From: DASRAU01 sp036005805
GTDB lineage: Bacteria; Acidobacteriota; Polarisedimenticolia; Gp22-AA2
Assembly (NCBI GenBank): GCA_036005805.1
Contig: DASYQE010000210.1
Coordinates: 1 to 64,000, forward strand
Direction of reading: 5' to 3'
Length of the DNA: 64,000 nt
The notes under the pieces are model-generated. The model was not told the origin of the DNA and did no database searches. It saw only the letters and a list, made by a program, of their open reading frames with translations. The translations under genes were made by a program, and so were the position numbers. This document shows, piece after piece, positions 41,701 to 52,734 of the stretch (positions are counted from its first letter, which is position 1; each line of letters begins with the position of its first letter).

Positions 41701-42276
41701 ATGATGAACGCTGCCATGCGCCTCGTCAAACGATTCGGTGATGTTGCGGAAGGGCGGCCCTTCGTCCGTCCCCGGGTGTTCTTCGCGCCGATCCTTTTGC
41801 TCCTGGCTCTGCCGGCGTCGTCCGCCTCCGAGGCCGCCGGCACGACCGGGGAGGTCCTGCTCGGCCGCACTGGCGCCGCCGAGGTCCTCGCCATCTCGCC
41901 CGAATGGCGGCGCGGTTACGACGAGTACCAGCCGGCCCCGGAGGACGTCGCCGTGGTGAGGCAGGCGCCCGCGGGTTCTCTCGTCATGGTGTACTTCGGA
42001 TCCTGGTGCAGCGACAGCCGCCTCGGCGTGCCGCAATTCCTGAAAATCGTCGACGCGGCGCAGGCACCGAACCTGAAGGTGCGCTACCTGGCGGTGGACC
42101 GATCCAAGAAGGAGCCGGCCGGCCCCCTCGAGGGGGTCGGGCTGGAGCTCGTCCCGACGTTCGTCCTGTCGGTCCACGGGAAAGAGATCGGACGCATCGT
42201 CGAAACGCCGGCGACCACGATCGAGCACGACCTGGCCCTGCTGCTCCGGAAAGCGACCTCCAGCCCGGCCTCTTGA
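41701..42276 (+). CDS. Exported thioredoxin-like protein with CxxS site
   Basis: 191 aa. N-terminal hydrophobic signal or anchor (RVFFAPILLLLALPASSASE), then a thioredoxin-like fold: SLVMVYFGSWCSDSRLGVPQFLKIVD with WCSDS in place of WCxxC, so only the nucleophilic Cys is present; LELVPTFVLSVHGKEIGRIVE carries the cis-Pro. A monothiol CxxS site suggests mixed-disulfide or non-redox binding rather than reduction. Its stop overlaps the TTG start of the ABC permease. Confidence 0.82.
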   Translation: MMNAAMRLVKRFGDVAEGRPFVRPRVFFAPILLLLALPASSASEAAGTTGEVLLGRTGAAEVLAISPEWRRGYDEYQPAPEDVAVVRQAPAGSLVMVYFGSWCSDSRLGVPQFLKIVDAAQAPNLKVRYLAVDRSKKEPAGPLEGVGLELVPTFVLSVHGKEIGRIVETPATTIEHDLALLLRKATSSPAS

Positions 42277-43190
42277 TCGGCTATCTCCTGCGTCGCGCCC
42301 TGCTTGCGCTGCCGCTCGCCCTCGGCGCCGCCACGGTCGTCTTCCTGTTCCTGCATCTCGTTCCCGGCGACCCGGTGCAGGCGATGCTCGGACCGGCGGC
42401 GCGCGACAGCGATCTGGCGGCGCTGCGGACCCGCCTCGGGCTGGACCGCCCGCTCGGCCTGCAGTACGTCGATTACCTGCGCGGCATCGCCCACGGGGAC
42501 CTGGGAACCTCGCTGCACTACGGCGATCCGGTCGGCGGCCTTCTGGCCGAGCGCCTGCCCCTGACCGCGGCGCTCGCCGGAGTCACCGTCCTGTTCGCGC
42601 TCCTGCTCAGCCTGCCGGCGGGGATCGCGGCCGGGCTTCGTCCCGGAAGCGGGCTCGATCGCCTGCTCGGCGCCGCGTCCTCGACCGCCATGGCCCTTCC
42701 CAGCTTCTGGCTGGGACCGACGCTGCTCCTGGTGTTCGCCGTCGGCCTGCGCTGGCTGCCGGTGTCCGGGGCGGACGTCCCCGAGTCGGTGCTCCTGCCC
42801 GCGATCACGCTCGCGCTGCCGATGGCGGCGCTGCTGTCGCGGCTGCTGGCGGTGGCGCTCCGGCAGGAGATCGGCCGGCCCTACGTCTCCTCGGCCCGGG
42901 CCCGCGGACGCGGGCGCGATGCGGCCGCGCTCGCGCACGCGCTGCGCAATGCGTCCGGGCCGATGCTCACGGCGCTCGGACTGCAGCTCGGGTCGCTGCT
43001 CACGGGCGCCGTGATCACCGAGACGATTTTCGCCTGGCCGGGGATCGGCCGTCTCCTGGTGCGGGGCATCTCCTATCGGGACTACCCGCTCGTGCAGGGG
43101 TGCATCCTCCTGTTCGCGGCCCTGTACCTCCTGGCCAACCTGGCGTGCGACCTGGGGCGGGCGGCGCTCGACCCGAGGCTGGCCGCCTGA
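42273..43190 (+). CDS. Peptide/nickel ABC transporter permease, DppB type
   Basis: 305 aa, about six membrane helices. Starts RRALLALPLALGAATVVFLFLHLVPGDPV; the EAA loop is ALRNASGPMLTALGLQLGSLLTGAVITETIF with WPGIGRLLV. Translation from TTG 42273 overlaps the preceding stop (TTGA); no better start exists. It pairs with the DppC-type permease that follows. Neither solute-binding protein nor ATPase is in the window, so the substrate cannot be inferred. Confidence 0.92.
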   Translation: MIGYLLRRALLALPLALGAATVVFLFLHLVPGDPVQAMLGPAARDSDLAALRTRLGLDRPLGLQYVDYLRGIAHGDLGTSLHYGDPVGGLLAERLPLTAALAGVTVLFALLLSLPAGIAAGLRPGSGLDRLLGAASSTAMALPSFWLGPTLLLVFAVGLRWLPVSGADVPESVLLPAITLALPMAALLSRLLAVALRQEIGRPYVSSARARGRGRDAAALAHALRNASGPMLTALGLQLGSLLTGAVITETIFAWPGIGRLLVRGISYRDYPLVQGCILLFAALYLLANLACDLGRAALDPRLAA

Positions 43191-44005
43191 ACCGGAACGC
43201 CTGGCGCCGACCCGCGCTTGTGGCCGGGGTCTCGATGCTCCTGCTCCTGAGCCTCGCCGGGCTCGGGGCGCCGTGGATCGCGCCGCACTCCCCCGCCGCG
43301 CAGGACCTGACGCGGCGGATCGAGCGGCCGAGCGCGGAGCATCCCCTGGGACGCGACGACCTGGGACGCGACGTGCTGTCACGCCTCCTGTACGGCGCCC
43401 GCACCTCGCTTCCGGTGGCGCTCACGGTCGTCGGGCTTTCGGCCGTCGCCGGGACGTTCGTCGGTGGTGTCGCCGGAGCAGCCGGCGGCGCGGTCGACGC
43501 GGCCCTGGTGGCTCTGATGGATCTGCTGCTGGCGTTCCCCGGGATGCTCCTGGCGATCGGACTCATCGCCGTGCGTGGCCCGGGCCTCGGCAGCCTCGTC
43601 GCCGCGCTGACGCTGCTCGGCTGGGTCGGCTTCGCGCGGCTCGCCCGCGGCGAGACCCAGAGGCTCGTCCGCCGGCCCTTCGTGGCGGCGGCGCGGGCCG
43701 CGGGGGCCGGCCCCTGGCGCGTGCTGCGTCGTCACCTCCTGCCGCATCTCGTCGCTCCGGCGGCGGTGCAGGCGGCTTTCGCGCTCGGCGGCGTCATCGT
43801 CGCCGAAGCCGGGCTTTCCTTCCTCGGTCTCGGTATTCCTCCGCCGGCGGCGACCTGGGGCGGGATGCTGCGGGAAGGAACCCAGCACCTGCTCGACGCG
43901 CCGCGCCTGACGATCTGGCCGGGCTCCGTGCTGGCGCTCACGCTCCTGGCGGCGCAGTGGCTCGGCGAGGGACTCGGCGGCGACGAGACTCCGGCCCGGC
44001 CGTGA
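43187..44005 (+). CDS. Peptide/nickel ABC transporter permease, DppC type
   Basis: 272 aa if translation starts at CTG 43187, which overlaps the dppB stop as CTGA. That start gives the expected NRNAWRRPALVAGVSMLLLLSLAGLGAPWIAPHSPAAQ N-terminus (about 1-38); the first conventional in-frame start, GTG 43220, trims the basic segment before the first helix. EAA-loop region AARAAGAGPWRVLRRHLLPHLVAP and SFLGLGIPPPAATWGGMLREG are typical of DppC. Works with the upstream permease. Confidence 0.9.
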   Translation: MNRNAWRRPALVAGVSMLLLLSLAGLGAPWIAPHSPAAQDLTRRIERPSAEHPLGRDDLGRDVLSRLLYGARTSLPVALTVVGLSAVAGTFVGGVAGAAGGAVDAALVALMDLLLAFPGMLLAIGLIAVRGPGLGSLVAALTLLGWVGFARLARGETQRLVRRPFVAAARAAGAGPWRVLRRHLLPHLVAPAAVQAAFALGGVIVAEAGLSFLGLGIPPPAATWGGMLREGTQHLLDAPRLTIWPGSVLALTLLAAQWLGEGLGGDETPARP

Positions 44006-44026
44006 CAGGCGGGCGCGGGGCGCGGA

Positions 44027-45130
44027 TCAGGCGGCGCGTTCGCCGCGGGCGAGCAGATCCTCGAGCACGCGGTCGTGGATGCGCTCCCACTCTTCCGGGG
44101 GGATCTGCAGGAAGACCTTCACGACATTCGGGTCGAACTGCCGGCCGCTGAACTTCTCGATCTCGGCGCGGGCCGCCGCATACGGCAGCGCCTTGCGGTA
44201 CGGCCGGTCGGAGGTCATGGCGTCGAGGGTGTCCACCACGGCGAAGATGCGGGCGCCGAGCGGGATTTCCTCCCCCTGCAGCCGCGCCGGGTAGCCCTTC
44301 CCGTCCCAGCGCTCCTGGTGGCACAGGACGACCGGCACCGCCCCCTCGAGGAAGCCGATGCCCCGCAGCATGCGCGCGCCAATCTCGGGATGGCGCCGCA
44401 TCTCCTTCCATTCCTCGGACGTGAGCTTCCCCGGCTTGCGCAGGATGGCGTCGGGGATGCCGATCTTGCCGACATCGTGCAGGAGCGCCCCCCGGTAGAT
44501 GTGCGTCAGGTCGGGCTCGACGAGCCCCATCCGCCGCGCCACCGCCACGGTGTAGGCGCCGACGCGCGCCGAGTGACCCAGCGTCTCGGCGTCGCGCGCG
44601 TCGAGCGCGGTCGCCAGCGCCTCGAGCGTCACCTGGTACGACTCGTCGAGGCGGCGGAACAGACCCTCGATCTCGCCGGTCTTGCGCCGCAGCTCCGCGG
44701 TGCGCTCCTCGACGCGCGCCTCGAGCCGCTCGTGGTGCTCGCGGTTCTCGCGCACGAGGCGCTGCTTCTCGAGCACCCGCTCGACGGTGAGCCGCACCTG
44801 CGCCAGCAGGAACGGCTTCGTCAGGTAGTCGCTCGCCCCGATGCGGATCACCTCGAGCGCGGTGTCGAGATCGTGCAGGCCGGTGAGCAGGATCACGCCG
44901 GTGTCGGGAGCGAACGTGCGCAGCTCGCGCAGGAGCCCGACGCCGTCGAGCCGCGGCATGTCCACGTCGCTGACCAGAAGGTCGAATGGCCGGGCTCTCA
45001 GGAGATCGAGGGCGGCGCGGCCGTCGCCGGCGGTCTCGCAGCGGTAACCCCACTCGGCGAGCCCCTCGGCGAGGACTTCGCGGACGGCCGGATCGTCGTC
45101 CACCACCAGGATGTCGATGGAACCGTCCAA
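44027..45130 (-). CDS. Response regulator with HD-GYP domain
   Basis: 367 aa. Receiver domain with acidic pocket DDD at 11-13 and phosphoacceptor D55 (VSDVDMPRLDG), lysine in TKPF; a coiled-coil linker (KQRLVRENREHHERLEARVEERTAELRRK); then HD-GYP: GHSARVGAYTVAVARRM, LLHDVGKIGIPDAIL, and HQERWDGKGYPARL. Such proteins hydrolyse cyclic di-GMP or related dinucleotides in response to phosphorylation. No histidine kinase is adjacent. I chose TTG 45130 (GGGGAG upstream), because a good promoter lies inside any longer reading frame. Confidence 0.92.
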   Translation of the reverse strand: MDGSIDILVVDDDPAVREVLAEGLAEWGYRCETAGDGRAALDLLRARPFDLLVSDVDMPRLDGVGLLRELRTFAPDTGVILLTGLHDLDTALEVIRIGASDYLTKPFLLAQVRLTVERVLEKQRLVRENREHHERLEARVEERTAELRRKTGEIEGLFRRLDESYQVTLEALATALDARDAETLGHSARVGAYTVAVARRMGLVEPDLTHIYRGALLHDVGKIGIPDAILRKPGKLTSEEWKEMRRHPEIGARMLRGIGFLEGAVPVVLCHQERWDGKGYPARLQGEEIPLGARIFAVVDTLDAMTSDRPYRKALPYAAARAEIEKFSGRQFDPNVVKVFLQIPPEEWERIHDRVLEDLLARGERAA

Positions 45131-45179
45131 GCGCGCTCCCCGGGTCGCGGGTCGGTCTTCGCCGCGTCCACCGGGGATC

Positions 45180-45207
45180 AATCTACGTTCCGGGCGTGCC
45201 CTGTCAA
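45180..45207 (-). promoter_or_regulatory. Promoter of the HD-GYP response regulator
   Basis: Minus strand TTGACA (45207-45202), 16-base spacer, TAGATT (45185-45180), 49 bases before the TTG start. It shows that the regulator is transcribed separately from polA upstream. Confidence 0.65.
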
Positions 45208-45269
45208 CGCTTCCGGACGACTCTCCGCGAGGAAGTGCGAACCGAGGAAAGCCGCGCCCCGCGCCGATT

Positions 45270-47984
45270 TCATTCCTTGGAGCGGCCCTCCGCATCCTTC
45301 AGATCGAGCCAGTTCCGACCGCGCCGCACCTCGGCCAGGAGCGGCACATCCAGCGGATGCGCGCCTTCCATCACCTCGCGGACCAGGGCGGACACGGCGT
45401 CCGCCTCCTGCTCCGGGGCCTCGAGCACCAGCTCGTCGTGGACCTGCAGGATCATCCGGGCGCGCCTGCCGTCCTCTCTCAGACGGCGGGCCAGCACGAT
45501 CATCGCCTTCTTGATGAGATCGGCCGCCGTCCCCTGGATCGCCGTGTTGACCGCGGCGCGGATCGCCTGCTGCCTGGCGTTGCGGTCGGCGCCCCGGATT
45601 TCAGGGAAGTAACGGACCCGCCCGAGCAGCGTGCGCACCCTCCCCTCGCCTTCCGCCGAGGCGATGCTCGCATCGATGTACGCCTTCACCTTCGGGAAGC
45701 GGGCGAAGTACTCGGCGATGAACTGCTCCGCCTGCTTGACGGTCACCCCCTGGTCGCGCGCCAGCCGCTGCGGACCCATGCCGTAGATGATTCCGAAATT
45801 GACCGCCTTGGCGCGGTAGCGCATGTCCGGGGTCACGAGCCCGGGAAGCACGCCGAACAGGATGGCGGCCGTGCGGCGATGGACGTCCTCGCCCGACTGG
45901 AACGCCTGCAGCAGCCCCGGGTCCCCGCTGAGGTGCGCCAGGATGCGCAGCTCGATCTGCGAGTAGTCCGCGGACAGGAGCATCCATCCCGGGTCGGTGA
46001 CGAAGGCCCGGCGGATCTGCCGCCCCAGCTCGGTCCGGATGGGGATGTTTTGCAGATTGGGATCGCTGCTGCTGAGCCGGCCGGTCGCCGCCACCGCCTG
46101 GTTGAAGGAGGTGTGCACCCGGCCGGTGCGCGGCAGGACGAGTGTCGGCAGCGCGTCCACGTAGGTCGACTTCAGTTTCTGGATCCCGCGGTACTCGAGG
46201 AGCTTCTTCGGAAGCTCGTGGCGCTCCGCCAGCTCCTCGAGCACCTCGCTGTCGGTGGACCAGGCGCCGGTCTTGCGCGTCTTGCGTCCCGGAGCGAGCT
46301 TGAGGGTCTCGAAGAGGATCTCACCGAGCTGGCGCGGCGAGTTGATGTTGAACTCCCGCCCGGCCAGTGCGTGGATCTCGGAGGTCAGGCGCCGCAGCGT
46401 CGCGTCCCAGGCCGTCGACAACGCCTGGAGGAACGGGACGTCGATGCGCACCCCGGTCATCTCCATCTCCGCCAGCACCTCGAGGAGCGGCAGCTCGAGG
46501 TCCGTGAGCAGCGGCAGGAGTCCGTCCTCCTCGAGGGCGCGCTGCAGGGCCGGGACGAGCCGCGCGACCGCGGCCGCCCGCGCCCCTGCGGTGGTGGCGA
46601 CCCGGCCGACGTCGGAGTCGGCCGCGGCGACGGCGCGCGCCCCCTCGCCGAGCAGGTGCGGCCACGTCGGGACCTCCATCCCGGCCAGCTCCCGGGCGAC
46701 GATCTCGAGGTCGTGTCCGCGGCGCTCCGGATTGAGCAGATAGGAGGCGAGCATCGTGTCGAAGCCGAAGCGCGGCTTGTCGACACCGCAGCGCCGCATG
46801 AGGATGAGGTCCCCCTTCACGTCGTGCCCGGCGAGGCGCACGCCCGGCCGCACGAGGAGCGGCTCGAGCGCGTTCAGGACCCTTTCCGGCGGACACTCGG
46901 GCGGAGCCGCCAGGCCGCGGTGCGCCACCGGCAGGTAGGCCGCAGGCCCTGAGGGCGAGGCGACGGCGACCCCGACGGCATGGGCGCGCATCGGGTCCAT
47001 GGCGTCCCGGACCATGCCGAAGCCGATCTCCGCCCCTTCGGCCAATGACCGCACCGCCGCGGCGATCTGCTCCGGAGTCACGGCGACGGCGGTCTCGGCT
47101 TCGACCACGGTGGACGCCTGCGGCAGCTCGCGCAGGAAGCCTCCGAATTCCAGCTCGGTGTACAGCTCGCGCGCCGCGCCGACGTCCGGCGGTCCCAGCG
47201 CCAGCGCCTCGATCGCGACCTGGAGCGGCGCATCGCAGCGGATGGTCGCCAGCTCCTTTCCCAGGCGCGCGCTCCCGGCATGGGCCATCAGCGGCTCGCG
47301 GTAGCGGCGGCTCTCCACCTGCTCCGCAGAGGCGAGCAGCGCTTCGAGGCTCCCGAAGCGGCGGATGAGGTCCTTCGCCCCCTTGTCACCGATGCCCGGA
47401 ACGCCGGGGATGTTGTCGGTGGGGTCCCCCCAGAGCGCCAGCACATCGGGGACCTGGTCGGGCCGGACGCCGAACACCCGCTCGACGTCCGCCGCGTCGT
47501 AGAAGACGTCGCGCGCCGGGTGGTAGTAGGAGATCCTCTCGCCGACGAGCTGCAGGAGATCCTTGTCGGACGACACGATGACGGCGTGCATCCCCGCGTC
47601 ACGCGCCCGGCGCGCCAGCGTGCCGATGATGTCGTCCGCCTCCCAGCCCGGCAGCTCGAAGGTCGGCACCCGCAGCGCCTGCAGGACCCGCTTGACGTAG
47701 GGAATCTGCACCACGAGATCGTCGGGAGCCGGCGGCCGGTGGGACTTGTAGTCGGCGAACTGCGCGTGGCGGAAGGTGGGGTCGGGCGTGTCGAACAGGA
47801 CCGCGAGATGGCGCGGCTGGAAGTCGTTCAGGAGCTTCCGCAGCATCCCGGTGAAGCCGTAGGTGGCGTTGGTCGGCAGCCCGCGGCTGTTCCTCAGCTC
47901 GCGGATGGCGTGGAACGCCCGGTAGAGGTTGTTGCTGCCGTCGATGAGGTAGAGGGCGTTGGCCGGATCGGGTCTAACCGCCAT
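45270..47984 (-). CDS. polA: DNA polymerase I
   Basis: 904 aa. 5' nuclease domain (1 to about 290: LYLIDGSNNLYRAFHAIREL, GWEADDIIGTLA, SSDKDLLQLV, GDPTDNIPGVPGIGDKGA), a 3'-5' exonuclease-like domain (about 300-500) and polymerase motifs A (LLSADYSQIELRILAHLS), B (RYRAKAVNFGIIYGMG) and C (LQVHDELVLE). Exo motif I, normally DTET, reads GMVRD (EIGFGMVRDAMDP), so proofreading residues are lost, as in Taq polymerase. Used in repair and Okazaki fragment maturation. Lies 44 bases downstream of glyA on the same strand. Confidence 0.96.
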   Translation of the reverse strand: MAVRPDPANALYLIDGSNNLYRAFHAIRELRNSRGLPTNATYGFTGMLRKLLNDFQPRHLAVLFDTPDPTFRHAQFADYKSHRPPAPDDLVVQIPYVKRVLQALRVPTFELPGWEADDIIGTLARRARDAGMHAVIVSSDKDLLQLVGERISYYHPARDVFYDAADVERVFGVRPDQVPDVLALWGDPTDNIPGVPGIGDKGAKDLIRRFGSLEALLASAEQVESRRYREPLMAHAGSARLGKELATIRCDAPLQVAIEALALGPPDVGAARELYTELEFGGFLRELPQASTVVEAETAVAVTPEQIAAAVRSLAEGAEIGFGMVRDAMDPMRAHAVGVAVASPSGPAAYLPVAHRGLAAPPECPPERVLNALEPLLVRPGVRLAGHDVKGDLILMRRCGVDKPRFGFDTMLASYLLNPERRGHDLEIVARELAGMEVPTWPHLLGEGARAVAAADSDVGRVATTAGARAAAVARLVPALQRALEEDGLLPLLTDLELPLLEVLAEMEMTGVRIDVPFLQALSTAWDATLRRLTSEIHALAGREFNINSPRQLGEILFETLKLAPGRKTRKTGAWSTDSEVLEELAERHELPKKLLEYRGIQKLKSTYVDALPTLVLPRTGRVHTSFNQAVAATGRLSSSDPNLQNIPIRTELGRQIRRAFVTDPGWMLLSADYSQIELRILAHLSGDPGLLQAFQSGEDVHRRTAAILFGVLPGLVTPDMRYRAKAVNFGIIYGMGPQRLARDQGVTVKQAEQFIAEYFARFPKVKAYIDASIASAEGEGRVRTLLGRVRYFPEIRGADRNARQQAIRAAVNTAIQGTAADLIKKAMIVLARRLREDGRRARMILQVHDELVLEAPEQEADAVSALVREVMEGAHPLDVPLLAEVRRGRNWLDLKDAEGRSKE

Positions 47985-48028
47985 CCCGCGTCCTCAGCCC
48001 AGAGCCACGAGCGCGGCGCGGCGCGGGA

Positions 48029-49315
48029 TCAGGCGGTCCTCGGAGGCGCCGCGGGGCGCGCCCCCGGGCGGCGCAGCCAGGAGTAGAGCGGGAACGCCCG
48101 CACGAGCTCGCGCACCCGCACGCGGATCGAGTCGTCCTTCGACGCGTTCTCGTCGCCGTCGATCGCCTCGAGAATGAGCGCGGCGATGCGGCGCATCTCG
48201 TCGCCTCCCATGCCGCGCGTGGTCACGGCCGGCGTGCCGAGCCGGACTCCACTGGCGATCATCGGCTTCTCCGGATCGAAGGGGATCGCGTTCTTGTTGA
48301 GGGAGATCCCCAGCCGCTCGAGCCGCTGCTCGACCCCTTTCCCCGTCAGGCGCCGGGCGCGCAGATCGACGAGGAAGAGATGGTTGTCGGTGCCGCCGGA
48401 GACGATCCGCAGCCCGCCTTCCTGCAGCGCGGCCGCAAGGATGGAAGCGTTCTCCACGGTGCGGCGCTGGTCACGGCGGAACGGCTCCTGCAGCGCCTCG
48501 TGAAGGGCGACCGCCTTGGCGGCGATGACGTTCATGAGCGGCCCCCCCTGCGTCCCGGGGAACACCGCGGAATCGATGGCCTTCGCGTACTGCCCGCGGC
48601 AGACGATGAGCGCGCCGCGCGGTCCGCGCAGCGTCTTGTGGGTCGTCGTGGTCATGACGTCGACGTGCGGAATCGGGCTCGGGTGACAGCCTGCGGCGAC
48701 CAGGCCCGCCACGTGGGCGGCGTCGGCCATCAGCAGAGCGCCGACCTCGTCGGCGATCGCCCGGAAGCGCGCATAATCGATGATCCGCGAATAGGCGCTG
48801 GCGCCGGCGATGATCATCCGCGGCCGGTGCTCGCGCGCCAGCCGGGCCACCACGTCGTAGTCGATCCTCTCGGTCTCCCGATCCACCTGGTAACCGATGC
48901 AGTTGAAGTAGCGTCCCGAGAAGTTGAGCGGGTGGCCGTGGGTGAGATGACCTCCGTGCGCCAGGTCCATGCCCAGAACCGTGTCGCCCGGCTTGAGCAG
49001 CGCCACGTACACCGCCATGTTGGCCTGAGCACCCGAGTGCGCCTGCACGTTGGCGTGTTCGCCGCCGAACAGCTTCAGCGTCCGATCGATCGCCAGCCGC
49101 TCCACCGCGTCGGCGTACTCGCAGCCGCCGTAGTACCTGCGTCCCGGGTAGCCCTCGGCGTACTTGTTGGTGAGGACCGACGCCATCGCCTCGAGGACGG
49201 CGCGGGAGACGAAATTCTCGGAGGCGATCAGGACGAGTGTCTCGTCCTGGCGGGTGACCTCGGCGTCGAGGGCCGCGGCGATTTCGGGATCGGCTTCGTG
49301 CAGGGGAGCGAGCAA
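48029..49315 (-). CDS. glyA: Serine hydroxymethyltransferase
   Basis: 428 aa PLP enzyme converting serine and THF to glycine and methylene-THF, which ThyX would use. Motifs: LIASENFVSRAVLEA, NKYAEGYPGRRYYGGCEYADAVE, HSGAQANMAVY, and the PLP lysine in MTTTTHKTLRGPRGALI. Start is TTG 49315 with GGAG nine bases upstream; the usual N-terminus leaves no room for an ATG. Confidence 0.97.
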   Translation of the reverse strand: MLAPLHEADPEIAAALDAEVTRQDETLVLIASENFVSRAVLEAMASVLTNKYAEGYPGRRYYGGCEYADAVERLAIDRTLKLFGGEHANVQAHSGAQANMAVYVALLKPGDTVLGMDLAHGGHLTHGHPLNFSGRYFNCIGYQVDRETERIDYDVVARLAREHRPRMIIAGASAYSRIIDYARFRAIADEVGALLMADAAHVAGLVAAGCHPSPIPHVDVMTTTTHKTLRGPRGALIVCRGQYAKAIDSAVFPGTQGGPLMNVIAAKAVALHEALQEPFRRDQRRTVENASILAAALQEGGLRIVSGGTDNHLFLVDLRARRLTGKGVEQRLERLGISLNKNAIPFDPEKPMIASGVRLGTPAVTTRGMGGDEMRRIAALILEAIDGDENASKDDSIRVRVRELVRAFPLYSWLRRPGARPAAPPRTA

Positions 49316-49514
49316 ATTGGTCTTCTCCAGGAAGGGCGCGATGATATGACAACGCGAGGAGACCGTCGCAAGGAAATGACCCCTCCACGGCCCGCCCGGA
49401 ACCGGGCTCCGCCGGCCGTTTGGCCAAGTCGGCCAGCGCCAGCGGGTCGGGGCCGACGATTCCCGGGTGGCCAGACCACCCGGAGAGCTAAGTCTTTATT
49501 TTCAGTAACTAAAA

Positions 49515-49535
49515 TTTGACATCATTGCACTCAAC
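49515..49535 (+). promoter_or_regulatory. HAIR-like inverted repeat (possible HspR operator)
   Basis: TTTGACA, seven-base spacer TCATTGC, ACTCAAC. The HspR consensus CTTGAGT-N7-ACTCAAG matches at ten of fourteen positions with the correct spacing, and the site covers the clpB -35. hspR is not in the window. Confidence 0.5.
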
Positions 49536-49544
49536 ATTTATTAT
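49516..49544 (+). promoter_or_regulatory. clpB promoter
   Basis: TTGACA (49516-49521), exactly 17-base spacer, TATTAT (49539-49544), in an AT-rich context. Leader of about 38 bases to the clpB ATG. Confidence 0.85.
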
Positions 49545-49588
49545 CACTACAGCATCACAACGAACCGTAACCCGAGGTTTGGAACCCG

Positions 49589-52236
<2,648 letters not shown>

Positions 52237-52240
<4 letters not shown>

Positions 52241-52683
52241 CGACGACGCGGTGGGACCCGTTCCGGGACCTGATGGCCATCCAGGAACGGATGAACCGAC
52301 TGTTCCAGGAGACGCTGGCGCGACAGCAGGGTCAGGAGGACATCCAGGCCGGCCAGTGGACCCCGGCGGTGGACATCCACGAGACCGGCGACCGGATCGT
52401 GGTGCGCGCCGACCTGCCGGGGCTGGAGCAGTCGCAGATCGAAGTCCGGGTGGACGACAATACCCTCACCCTGCGCGGCGACCGGCGCCCGCCGGGAGAC
52501 GTCCGACCCGAGGAATTCCACCGCACCGAGAGGCCGCACGGCGCTTTCATGCGATCCTTCAGTCTCCCTCAGGGGATCGACCAGGGAGGCATCAAGGCGT
52601 CGTACAGGAACGGCGTCCTCGAAGTGGCCCTGCCGAAGCAGCAGGAGGCGCGCGCCGCTTCGATCCGGGTGGACGTGAAGTGA
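52237..52683 (+). CDS. Small heat shock protein, Hsp20/alpha-crystallin family
   Basis: 148 aa. Alpha-crystallin domain: WTPAVDIHETGDRIVVRADLPGLEQSQIEV (about 40-69), LTLRGDRRPP, RSFSLPQGIDQGGIKASYRNGVLEVALPK. The C-terminal IxV-type motif is IRVDV. Holds unfolding proteins for ClpB/DnaK. ATG overlaps the clpB stop (ATGA), with AAAAGG upstream. Confidence 0.96.
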
Positions 52684-52734
52684 AGCGCACGGACCTGACG
52701 TGAAGCGAAAGACGCGAAAGGAGCCTGTCCCGGA

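Larger units (their letters stand above)
49316..49588. other. Divergent glyA/clpB intergenic region with an AT-rich segment
   Basis: 273 bases without a gene. About 49316-49485 is GC-rich like the rest; 49490-49565 is strikingly AT-rich and holds the clpB promoter and a HAIR-like inverted repeat. I see no tRNA, riboswitch or terminator fold here. Confidence 0.6.

Noticed and set aside
45131..45295. ATG extension of the HD-GYP regulator to 45295
   Set aside because: A good promoter (TTGACA-16-TAGATT) and a Shine-Dalgarno lie inside it, and the added residues are low-complexity Arg/Gly.
49316..49588. Possible riboswitch or tRNA before glyA/clpB
   Set aside because: The AT-rich part is explained by promoter sequences; I find no cloverleaf, T-loop or glycine/THF riboswitch-like core.
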